Positions 23,106-34,346 of a stretch of 64,000 nucleotides of DNA are shown one piece after another. Each line of letters starts with the position of its first letter. Positions within the stretch are counted from its first letter, which is position 1. The stretch comes from Zingiber officinale (lineage: Eukaryota > Streptophyta > Magnoliopsida > Zingiberales > Zingiberaceae). The notes below the pieces were generated by a model. That model ran no database searches. It saw only the letters and a program-made list of their open reading frames with translations, and was not told the origin of the DNA. The translations under genes and the position numbers were made by a program. Location: positions 10,935,705-10,999,704 of the forward strand of contig NC_055987.1 in assembly GCF_018446385.1 (NCBI RefSeq), written 5' to 3'.

Positions 23106-23739
23106 TAAATTAAAAAACTATAAATCTGAATCCGAATAAATGATTTTATTCTTTTATTTTTCTTATTTTAAAAAAAACTATATTAATAAAATAAATAATT
23201 TTAAAAATGAAAATAAAAAGATAAATCATTTATCTTTCCCTCCAAATAGTCTCCAAACAATTTAGTCCGAAAAATTTTGGATCCAACCCGATATGACCGA
23301 ATAATATTTTTCGAATAGGATTCGGATCCAAACATTGAATTAACTTTCTGCATAGGATTATCTATGCTATTTTATTCAATTCAACTCTATCAATAAGAAG
23401 AAAAAAAAAGCCGCAAAATTTTAGCTCCAAACATTCCCAACTAAAAAACAAACTTCAAGTCTATAATTGAACCTGCTATTTAGAGCCAAAAGATGTCAAC
23501 TAGGAGAATTCATTATCGGGAATCAGACAAATATGTCAATAAATAATGCTATAAACTTATCCGGGGATAGTAGTTGTCTGTCAGAGTTGCAGAAAAATAC
23601 AAAAGACAGTTTATCTAAAAAACCAAAATTACGAGGATACAACTTCCAAACTGTCACCAATATAAACTTCCATGGACACATCATTGAAACATAACAATAG
23701 AAAAAAGCTATATGAAAATAACAGACCCAGTGATCAACT

Positions 23740-26700
23740 TCACATAAAACCACCCTCGGTCCAAGTCGATTTTCCATTTTGATGCACACCCTTATTTGGT
23801 AAGCTATGCTTGTAGCTATCGTAGCCATCGTCGTCTTTCACGTCATCCCAACCTGCCCAACTTTCGCTATTCTGAGTGCTGCCCTTCCTTGGCTCTTCCT
23901 TCCTGTCACTCTCACCCCAGTCATCCCAAGAGCTATAGGAACTGGACTGTTTGGTTGAATTCCCCGTAGGTTTGTTCCAAGACTTGTCCTGACCAAATTC
24001 TTGATAGTAACCATTTTGCTCGCTTTCTTTTTGTGGCAAGTTCTCTTTCCAGCTGCTGCCTTCTGTAGTGTACTGTTCTACTTTTTGTGTAGCCATTGCC
24101 ATGACTCCTCTCATGATTCCCCATGTCTTCTGCCCAATTTCAGTGGTTTTGTTGGTTACCACATTCACAGTTTCGTTGACCTTCTGATCATACCCTGACT
24201 CCCTCATCTGTATTATCAAAGAAAGAAAAATCCTTTTACTCTTGATAAGGATGAGATCATCTGAAGGAAGCAAAAGAAAAACTAAGAAATAGCACAAAGA
24301 ACATTCTCTGGCAGAAGAATAAATGAATGCCTAAATAGGTAGTTAGTTGCATTTTAATGAACAGCAATTTTGATTCAATATGCCATGGGATACTAAGATG
24401 TCCTCAAGCTACATGAAAATTGATAGGACAAAGTAATATTGACAAATAAGCCAAGTTTGAAAAGCAGAAGTCCCACAGAAGACTTTTATCCATTTTATAA
24501 TTCAACTTTGATGCAGTCAGTAGAAGTTAATACAGTTTATCAATCTGTATTCAGTAGTATAATACAAACTGGGTTCTTAATTCTGCTTATGAATCAGACA
24601 AAACACGTTCTTCTTAATGGATAACACAAATTTCTTTTTTTTCTTAGATTACCTCTCTTCCCTCTTATTTTTTCCTCTTCCCTTTCTCATCTTCACCATC
24701 ATCTATACTAAATCCACCACTTTGTCATATGCAAAATTAAGGAATTGAATATTACATTATCAACAAGGAAGATTAATTACAGATATATGTCATTTGACAT
24801 GAAGCATCAAACTCCTGAGATTGCATGCAGAACAAGGTAAGTTTTCAACCACAGATAAGGAGGCATTAAATATGATTTTGGCAAAACATTATAAAATCTA
24901 AATGTCATTCATAAATATTTGCTCTGTGTCTGAAATAAAGCTAACATTGAAAAATATAGTATTTCAAAAGCCAGTAACATTTTCAAAAAACAATAGACAC
25001 TACCTTATATGTCAGCTCCTTAGTACTAGCTTGGACAACATTAGCAGCAGACTGTGCAGCAGAGCTTGCAACCAAAGATAGCCGGCCAAGACCCTAGCAA
25101 AATGCAAAATAGATTATTTCTTTCAGTTAATTACATCATAGCCTAGAAAATGAAATTATGATGCTGAAGATGGCAACTGCATATATGGACTACAATATCA
25201 ATTGTTCAAAACACTAGGCAACTACAAGAACCTCACAGCCAACTAAATGCATGTTCAGTATATAACTATAAAACCATACAAGGAAAACTATAAAACTAAA
25301 TGAGCAACATTTTTTATGATTAAAAGTTAAAACCATGGAAATATAGACAGTATATCCTGGGAAGGAGAATAGATTATTATGAAATTCAAGCCTTCAAGGA
25401 AGTGGAACCCATAGTGGAAGTGCACAGAAATTATAGAAAAATAGAATAACTAAAGAGAGAATCTCAATGATTAGGGGTAACAATTTGCAATTAAAATAAA
25501 GTGAAGAAAATCTATAACTGAGTAGGCTCAATAAGAAATTGGGCCTCTTGTTATATATGTTATAGTATGTTATACAATTAAATTTAAATATCTCTGAGTA
25601 ATTTCACATGGTTTATCACAGATGGATTATTGCATGAGAATCTTGTAATTTTTGTTCATGTTAAAGTATCCTTTCTAGCTAATCACAAGCCCAGAAAGAG
25701 GCAGACATGGTAGCAAAAAATAACCAACATTTAGCGAGAATTTTAACAAAAATATGAAAATGAATGTATCAACATCAAGCAATCCTTGCAATGGTCGCTT
25801 TTCTAAGGTTGTCTAAAAATACACAGAAAAAAAAGGACATTGTAAAGCATAGTTCTGATTTGTCCAGCAGATAGGCACGCGCACACATGCATGTGCACAC
25901 AAATATGATGATTGAAATAAGTAAACTTGTCCTGATCTTTTGTGATGTTGTACATCCCTTAGTCAAAAAAGGAATTTTATAAGACCATAGGACGACTTGT
26001 CAAACTTTTACAAAAACTGATCTTTGAAATAAATGGATATGTAAGATTATCATAAAAGGTAAAATAAAAAATAGTATTATCCAAGAGCATTTAGGTATAA
26101 CTGTAAATGAATTGAGATGGTAAGAACATTTTCATAGATGACAAATAGATCAAAACTAGACAAATTGTATTGTTTAGAGTGGAAAGTGTAAATATTGAGT
26201 GAGATTAAAGAAACCTAGTTAATGTAATAAAAATTATTTAATTGATTAGAATATGACTAGTAATATAGCCTTGTGTAAGTTCAATGGATGATCAAATTCA
26301 TGTGGCCGGCCCATGATAGTTGGAGCAAACAAAAATACACATATATACATTTCACATAATTTATATTATAGATTAGATGGTCCTGTGGCACAGAAGGCTT
26401 ACTTCAAGGTTAATGAGGTCTTAGAATTAAAAACAGTTTCCTTAGTTGGTAACTTCGTGCAACCATCATTGGTTGGGCTTCACATGTTGATTAAGGACTT
26501 GCAACCTTGATGAGACACTCTCAAATGGTGGAATTTGAGTAGATGCATATTAGTAGAGAAATCCCATAGAGTAGATTATTTGAGTAACTTTCAAGGTTTC
26601 TTAACATAAATCTTACTGTTTTAACAAACATCAGTTTTGTCATAAAATTTTGATGCTAATGATTCACAGTTTCATGAAAGTTCTTAAGGAAGCAAACAGG

Positions 26701-28111
26701 ATAAAAGATCACTGATTAAATAATTTGTAATCACAGCACAATGTGCTGAAGGGGGATTTTAACAGATATAACTATACCAGGATATATTTTCAAGAACCAC
26801 TAACATTTAACCTTTTAATTAAACATCAATAACATATATAATACCGTGAACAACTTAAGGCATAGAGGATAGTTAAGCAAGAATGAGGAAGATGTTTTAT
26901 TAATCATATGCCTGTAAATTATTTAAAGATATCGTGTATAGTAATAAGGATATCATGCTTGAAATTATTTGTGAACTCCTATTAGTAAAAACATGAATGT
27001 CTCTTGATTTTAAGAACCTGTGTCTATCTTGATGATGGCATTTGTAGTAGAAGTATCATGAAGGAACACCATAAAATAAAATAAAATTAAAATTAAAATT
27101 AAAATTAAAATAAAATAAAATAAAATAAAAAGGTGAGTGACTTGGATCTCCAAATCTTAACTTTCATATCAGAAACAACTTCATGATCAGAACAAACCGG
27201 TAAGTGAGATCACAAAGTTGGGGTAGTAGATACGTTCATGATAAGCCAAGTAAAATGCACAAACAAGTATTCAATGACTTGTTCATCACCTGAGAAACCA
27301 CGGAAACTGTATCTCGAAGCACATCACCCTGCGAATTATTGCTCTGGGAAGGAGGCGGTGTAGACCCGAATCCAATGTATTTGCCACCCTGGGATGGTGG
27401 GATCCCTTGAGGACGAGATTCATTTTCAGCCATCTTCCTCGAGAAAAAGCTCTCCTTGTTAGCCGCGGACGCCTCGAGTTGTGCCCTGGTGTACATATCC
27501 TCCGTCGATCTAGATCGGGGTGGCTGCTGCGTCCCTCCAAATCCTCTGCCACCACCAGACCTAACATCACCGGACGATTGATTCCTCCTCATATCAGAAA
27601 AGGATGAGGACTGGTAATTATCGTTATCCCAACTATCCCAGTCACTATTACTTGAGAAATTGCCATCTTTCCGAGCACTCGATCCCGACGGTGGCTTTTT
27701 TGACTTGGAATCCAGCGATTCCTGGACGACAGGCGGATCCTGCCAGGATCGGCCTTCGGCGAGGGCCTGGATGCGGTCGCGGTAGACAGATGCCGCCCGT
27801 GTATTATACTTGGCCACGATATCCGTCTCCTTGAGGACGCCATAGCGAGCGAGGAAAGCGTTAAGGCGGTCGTTACCACCAGACTCCATTTTCTTAAGCT
27901 GGACCTCGGACCAGGAGTCCATGGTGACAGATCGGACGAAGCTGATGTGCACGCCAAGGCCGCGGTGCTTGCCGGAGCACTCAAGGCACATGAAGATCCC
28001 GTAAGATACGGAAGCCCACTGTGGATTCTTTTGAGCACAATCGACGCACGTCTTGTTGCCCGGCTGCGATTGGAGGTCACGCAGGCGTCGGTTGGCGGAT
28101 GTGGCTGCCAT
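23740..28111 (-). CDS. ADP-ribosylation factor GTPase-activating protein (AGD6/AGD7-like)
   Basis: ARF-GAPs stimulate GTP hydrolysis on ARF GTPases during vesicle traffic. The AGD6/7 group acts at the Golgi in COPI transport. Exons on the minus strand: 27290-28111, 25004-25093, 23740-24207, all phase 0, giving 459 residues, the usual family length. The N-terminal ArfGAP domain (about 5-120) has zinc ligands C22, C25, C42 and C45 (CX2CX16CX2C) and the catalytic arginine R50 in [15 protein letters not shown]. The second exon is an amphipathic Ala/Ser-rich helix ([20 protein letters not shown]). The tail has repeated SWDDW/AGWDDV-like acidic-aromatic motifs, typical of the ArfGAP1-type C-terminus and probably for membrane or coat contact. 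The gene looks intact. The first intron (25094-27289) is long and carries an A/T microsatellite. Confidence 0.95.
27072..27131. repeat. AAAAT/AAATT microsatellite in an ARF-GAP intron
   Basis: About 60 bases of alternating (AAAAT)n and (TAAAAT)n units inside the first intron of the ARF-GAP gene, about 160 bases from the exon 1 donor. Confidence 0.85.
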
Positions 28112-28319
28112 TTCTGCGGCGTCCTCGATTCCGGACGGATCCCGATACCGCGACGAAGGAGAGTTGGATCGGAAGGAGAACGGCGGAAATGGATCGAAGA
28201 GGAGAAGAGACGAGAAGCCTCGAGGGGATCGCTGAGTCTCTCCTTCCCCCTCTCTCCTTCCGTTTCCTGCTCTAAAAACCGAAGATCACGATTTGGGCAT
28301 CGCCGACGCCGTATATAAG

Positions 28320-29004
28320 GAAAGATTCGTTTGCCTGGATAAAATTAATTTAATTGTTTACGTTCCATATATATATAATAAAATATATTTTTATAATGTA
28401 AATTAAATTAAATTTGGCAAATTTCTTGTTTTTGATTTCGGCTTTCCTCAAATTGTAAACCAACTTTTTTTTAACCAGGTATATCTTATAATCCTATAGT
28501 AACAGACCAATCCCACATTTCCCTTACCATGTAATTTTTTTTTAAAAAAAAAACATTCAATAGTTTAGGTTGAAACAAGATGATCGAGTAGTTTAATTAT
28601 TTTAAAAATATAAATGAATGTCAATAACCTATTAAGTAGTTGAAGAGTTATTTTAACAAATGAAGCACATGAGTTATCAAAAAATATATTGAGTTTACAT
28701 ATGTATAATTTGAGAATATTTTCAAACAGAGGTTAAATAACAAGGCAATCCGTAGTTCATGAGTGGTTACTGAACTTAAGCACATAGAACATCATTCAAA
28801 AACAAGACAGCTCGGTTGGTAGTTTCTGATGCATCCAATTACCAATTTACCATAGTATTTTCGTCTTCAATCCACAAAAATAGAACATCAAACGACGGTA
28901 GATTTTAGTCCTCGATCCACAAAATAGCACATCAAAACAACAAGAAACGTATCCGGCTTATTCATATACAAAGATGAGCAACGCCTAATTAAGATCAAGA
29001 GCAA
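28320..29004. other. Spacer between the ARF-GAP gene and the next gene
   Basis: AT-rich. The part next to 28315 should contain the ARF-GAP promoter (minus strand) and the right part the 3'UTR of the next minus-strand gene. No other feature is supported. Confidence 0.5.
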
Positions 29005-30602
29005 TCATGTAACCTCGGTTACAGATGATATATTGACTTTTGCAAGCGCCTCCGCCAAGAAGTTGCCTCCGCATTTTGAATCTTGGTTGTCGACTGCATA
29101 CTCTGCACCTTCAGTGCTGGATTTGCCATACTCCTTCAACACTGATCTACTATTCCTAACAGTCTGCAATCTGAAGAAGGAAAAAAAATACAAGTTTCGA
29201 TCTTAATGGAATAAATTCTGCATGGTAATTATGAAATTTAAACCAGAATAAACCTTGCGTTGAAGGATTCAGTCTTATAGCTGGTCAGGCTCCTATTTGC
29301 AGTTCTTCTATCATTGTTACTTCCTCGAGCTGACTTGGTCCTGTGCTTGTAATAATTTTTCCTTGCTTTGGGAAGTTGATGGTGATTCTTCTTCACAGTG
29401 TGTGATAGTAAGGTGCATGGTGGATCATAGACATCAGGAGCCCATTTCACATGTAACTTGAAGTTCGATGGTGAATCATGTTGTGCGCGACTTCCCTTCA
29501 TGGCAGAAATAAGCTTTGGGAGCACCTGGAGTAGCAGTCCAATAAATGCATTAAGGAGAAGTATGAAATTTGCAAACATGAACGTATATCACACCCATAT
29601 GGCCAATCCCGCTAAAGAAATTATAATCCAATGGAAGTAGAACCAATTCTTGCGAGTTGCAACTAACATGGTCCTATTTTCTATAAATAGGAGCAAATCA
29701 TTTTTGTAGACATGAATCGGCTGCATTATGCAAAGAATGCAAATGTCTTTTTTGGAATAATACTAATTAAGGAAGTTCAATCCATATGAAAAATTATAAC
29801 GAGCTTATTTTCATACTAAAATCTCTTTTTTATGGGCAAAAAAATTCATACGTTCAAAATAAAAAATTGTTTTTTTTACCTTTGACAATAAGCTAGCATA
29901 TCCAAACAGCGTCTAGATGTTAGCATGTGATACTCAGAAAATAATAAATTTGTATGATCTTTCACAGGTAAATTTTCAGTATTACAATCCAAGTATCCAA
30001 CCAAAGAATTTGAGACACAATTTAGAGTATCAGGAACTCACAGGAAGAGATATTGATCTTTCATATGTAGGATTAGACTTTGTCGAAGAACACTGATTTT
30101 CCAATTCAGTGCTTGGTAGGTCACAAGCACCCCCTATAGAAAGGTCACTGTCATCCGCCACCAGTGGCAAAGGAAATGTTGCAGATTTGGCCAAGGCCTT
30201 CTGTTTCTTCGCATTCCAGCCAGTAGGAAGACAAAAGTCTTGGTGAGTTTCTGTCTTCTTGGGTTCAAGTAAGTTCTCATCTGAAGTCAAATGGCTCAAA
30301 TCACAAACAGATAACTGTCCTTGAGGATCATCAATTGACAGAACCAAAGCTTCAGTGTCATCAACCTCATGGGTAGCTATCTTGTTCTCATTACAGATAG
30401 AAGCAACATTTGAAACCCCTAGCTTTGTGGTCCTGGCAGTCTGATTATTATCCAAATGGACACAAGTTTCAATCATTACATGTGATTTCTCACAGCTGAC
30501 ACAGTATTCATGCATGCAGACCGTAGTTTCACATAGTGTATCTAAACAAGAGAAACTTCCCATGAAGCTGCTAGTGTACGAAGATCTGCCAAGGGTAAGC
30601 AT
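29005..30602 (-). CDS. Conserved plant protein of unknown function, 332 residues
   Basis: Three coding exons on the minus strand: 30042-30602, 29254-29525 and 29005-29170. All have GT/AG borders and reading is continuous across a phase-0 and a phase-2 intron. The N-terminal half is low in structure, Cys/Ser/Asp-rich and ends in a basic LPTGWNAKKQKALAK stretch. The best marked segment is FKLHVKWAPDVYDPPCTLLS followed by a Lys/Arg/His-rich stretch (KARKNYYKHRTKSARGS), which I recall from plant proteins with no assigned function. The basic tract could be a nuclear targeting signal. A candidate acceptor lies immediately before the ATG (TTGCAAG), fitting the separate 5'UTR exon near 31824. It looks intact. 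Confidence 0.82.
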
Positions 30603-31823
30603 CTTGCAATTGATTTCTCATACAATGAGCACTATTTTTGTTAATAAAGTCAGGCATTGAAATGAATTTTAACTCATCCTAGGCTATTGAGTAGACATGA
30701 TAATACCGTAACAGAAGTTCCTGGTGCAAGACTTTGATGATGCACTTATCGTCAAATGTGTAGTTTAATAATACTGAAAAAGCTCAAACATGTTTAATCA
30801 AAAGGCATTGAAGCTACTGCATCCATTTCGTTTTAACAATTTTAAACCAATCCTGCATCACAAATGTCCTAAGATCTAGGCATATATGAAATGAACACGG
30901 TTATACTATACTATCACTAAATTAAACAAGCATGCCAGTGGTGTTACATATTTTTTTTTCTAAAAGAAAACAATACTAACATATCTATAAGATATATATT
31001 TGCTGGAATTTCAGAGTTAAGATAAACTAAAATCAGGCTTGAATAAATTAACATAACTGGTCGAGACAAGACATCTCCAGCATACACCTAATTGATTAAA
31101 AATCAGATGCTACAAAGTAAAAATATCTTAAAATTTATATGAATACATAAATTAGTTATATGGATCAAACCATGCCTAACCAAGAAAAAGCAAAATTGAG
31201 ATGAAAGGTCATTATTCCCTTGTAAAGCTTTGGCATCCATACAATTTTTACTTAAATCAGATAGAACATTACATAGTGGATGATTAAACAAACAAAAGTA
31301 ACAAACTACTCGATAAGAGCATGCAGTTTACCTTATCATCCAAAATACCAGATGTAAATCACACACAAAAAAGTGCTAAAGATCCTGATTGAGCTTGCCA
31401 AAAGTACATCTCATCTCTGTCATGAACAAATGACAATTCCATACTTTCTCACTTGGTTCTAGTATGAGCAAGCCAAAAATAATCATATTAATGAAGTAAC
31501 TGTGAAGTAAAGCATATCCCTAGTTACAATATGCAAAAGCTTATTTATCTGGAAGCTGCCATAAGCCTCTCCTTGAATAAAGTCATTGTCTGGTTTTGAC
31601 TCAAAAAGCAAAACATGTACTAGATTTTGTTGTTAAATGGTGCCCCAGCAGTCTGACACAGCAGCTACAATGAATTGGAAAAATCCAACAAAGGCTTGAA
31701 ATTTAGCGGAAGGTAGAAGAAGCCAGTTGATCGTATAAGTTAAACAATAGCAAGGAGGGCACCGGACAGATCCGAAAAAGAAAGAAACTGTAACAACCAT
31801 AAAGACGGTATATCATCAATTAC

Positions 31824-32085
31824 CTCAGTCCGAAAAGACGCTAGACCGGATCAAACAAATCCCCAACACAGATATCGGCGCCGACGACCAACACAGGAAA
31901 AGATCGCAGAGTATTGGAGAAACCCCTAAGGTCGAAGGAGGGAAAAGGGAGAGAGATCGCGAACGAGTAGAGACAGGAAATGAAAAGGAGATCCAGGAAA
32001 CCGCAACGACGGGATGGGACTGTATCACTGAGTCAGATTGCCGCGCCGACTCCATTTCTCGAGTTGTATGAGGCGATGGGAGCAA
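31824..32085 (-). other. Probable 5'UTR exon of the 29005-30602 gene
   Basis: On the minus strand, CGGACTGAG is followed by GTAATTGAT, a good splice donor at 31822-31823. GC-rich sequence lies behind it up to about 32250. An acceptor adjoins the ATG at 30602. A leader exon here and an intron of about 1.2 kb is the simplest reading. The far edge is not visible from sequence. Confidence 0.5.
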
Positions 32086-32567
32086 GAAGCACCGTCGAAG
32101 GAGGTAATCGATGGGATCATGGCGGCGCGTCGAGGAAGGCGCCCTCCGATCACCGAAGGCATGGTCGATGCCCGCGGAGGGAACGCAAGAACCCTGAGAT
32201 CGAGATCAAAATAGCCCTTTTCCGATATTCTCCGATCTAAATTAGCCACTCCGATGGCGAGACGAAAAAGGCAAAGATCGAGACGAAGGCAATGGGCAGG
32301 CGAAAACTTCTCACATGGGAAAGAGAAAATCGTACTGCACCACCGGCAATGGGGGGTTTAGTGCCCATGTCACCGACACGTAGCGCTTCGGAAGAGGCCC
32401 GACCGATGGACACGCCAAAACCACATGCGATCTAATTCCAAGGGTATGACTCATGATTAATCATATTTTAATTGCTATTTTAAAAATAAATAACATATCG
32501 CACAGTTTGGCACAGGTTGTTTTATTTATTTTTTTTAAAAAAAAATCGATTATGTTTTCTGTAGAGA

Positions 32568-32827
32568 GCGGCTAGTTAGGGAGTGGCAATGGCAAAAGGC
32601 GAAACCCTCGCCCTCAGGGCCCCCGCCGCACCCTGCCCAGGGTCATCACGAGGGAGGTAAATCACGGTAGCTCGGTGGCAAGTACGCAGTGGGCCGAGAC
32701 TTTTTGCACAGGGATAGGGAATAAATCCCCGTTGCCCTGCGGACTCGAACCCATGTTCTCAGTGGCAAACTTCCACGCCTTTACCAGCCGAGATAACCCC
32801 GTGAGGCGCGGCTAGTTAGGGAGTGGC
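32568..32827 (-). mobile_element. tRNA-derived SINE with 20-bp target duplication
   Basis: The body is 32588-32807, about 220 bases, on the minus strand. An A-box-like TATCTCGGCTGGT (complement of 32783-32795) and a perfect B box GGTTCGAGTCC (complement of 32741-32751) form a Pol III promoter. The element is bracketed by GCGGCTAGTTAGGGAGTGGC at 32568-32587 and 32808-32827. That exact 20-base duplication is the mark of LINE-machinery insertion and implies a recent event. Confidence 0.9.
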
Positions 32828-32894
32828 TCTTCTGTTTAGGAGCCGCTCCTTGATTTTTTTTTTATTTTAATTTTTTTAAATAATAAAAGAGTAA

Positions 32895-34198
32895 GGGGAC
32901 ATTTGGTCCAACAGAATAGAGTGAAAATTAAGAATGAAAATTATTGATTATCATTGTTAATATTTGGATTATAGGAATAGGAATACAAATAAGGGAATGA
33001 ATCCTTGAAATTGGGTAATAACTCATTCTCATGTACCTCCCCTTCAATAAGTCATTACTCTATTTTCATCAATCAAAATATTCCCTTATTCCAAAAATAC
33101 CCTTGACCTAAAACTAAAATTTTCTTACTTAATATCAAATATCATAATATTTTTTTTCTTTCATATCACTTCTCCTTGTTCTCTGATCATATTTTCTCTC
33201 TCATCATTTTATCACACACTTTCTCTCTCCTTAATCTCTCCTATCACACTCTTTTCTTTTTTTTTTCTCATTATACGTTCTCTCTCAATATACTTCTTTT
33301 TTTTCTCATTATACTTTCTCTCTCCTCAATCTCTTCCATCGCACTCTCTTCCTTCTTTTTTTCTCATCATATTTTCTCTCTCATCATACATTCTCTCTCC
33401 TCAATCTCTTCCATCGCACTCTCTTCCCTCTTTTTTTTCTCATCATACTTTCTCTCTCATCATACATTCTCTCTTCTCAATTTCTCCCATCACACTCTCT
33501 TTTCTCTTTTTTTTTCTCATCATACTTTCGCTCTCATCACACTTTCTCTCTCCTCAATCTCTCTTGTTATTCTTTTTTTTCCTCATCATACTTTCTCGCT
33601 CCTCAATCTCTCCCATTACATTCACTGTTCTCTTTTTCTCTCATCACACTTTCTCTCTCATCATACTTTCTATCTCCTCAATCTCTCCCATCACACTCAT
33701 TGTTCTCTTTTTCTCTTATCACACTTTCTCTCTCATCATACTTTCTATCTCATCATACTTTCTCTCTCACTATACGTTATCTCTCCTCAATCTCTCTCAT
33801 TACACTCTCTCTTCTCATTTTTTTCTCATTACATTTTCTCTCTCGTTACCCTCTCCCATCATATTTTCTCTCTCATCATGATCTCTCCTATCACACTCTC
33901 TTTTCTCATTTTCTCTCATCACATTTTCTCTCTCTTCATTCTTTCTCATCCCACTTTCTCTCTCATCATACTTTCTCTCTCTTCATTCTATTTAATCATA
34001 TTTTTCTCTCACATCTAATTTTTTCTCTTATTTTTCCTTTAAGGGTAAAAAAGAAAATTTTAATTTATTCCGATAGAAAATATGCAACTAACCAAACATT
34101 ACTTTTAAGAGTGATATTCATGCTCATACTCATTTTCATTCCACAATACAATGATTCCTATTCCGATTTCTATTCCTAGGAAAGAACCAAACGTCTCT
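32895..34198. mobile_element. Tourist/Harbinger-like MITE swollen by a pyrimidine repeat
   Basis: The ends GGGGACATTTGGTCCAACAG and (inverted) AGAGACGTTTGGTTC are flanked by TAA at 32892-32894 and 34199-34201. Subterminal GATTATAGGAATAGGAAT and ATTCCTATTCCGATTTC also pair. Most of the interior (about 33165-34020) is a tandem pyrimidine repeat, which is unusual for a MITE. Element length is 1304 bp. Confidence 0.75.
33165..34020. repeat. Tandem pyrimidine-rich repeat (TCTCTC...CATCATACT...CCTCAATCTC)
   Basis: About 850 bases made of shuffled units of TTTCTCTCTCATCATAC, CTCCTCAATCTCTCCCATC and ACACTCTCTT. The absence of purine-rich stop codons on the plus strand leaves long open frames of 280, 159 and 105 codons. 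Their Ser/Leu/His/Phe composition is a by-product of the repeat. Confidence 0.9.
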
Positions 34199-34346
34199 TA
34201 AGTTTGTTTTGAAAAAGTATGGGTCCTACTAAGGAGTTGTTGAGAAAATTTTAATAGGGAAGAAATAAATGAGATTTTTACTTAATGTCACAATGATATG
34301 GTAGAGTGGAAACTCTTTAACAGCTCCCCACTTGAAGATGCTCTTA

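Noticed and set aside
33176-34018. 280-codon Ser/Leu/His-rich open frame
   Set aside because: It is the translation of a pyrimidine tandem repeat, and other frames are open over the same bases.
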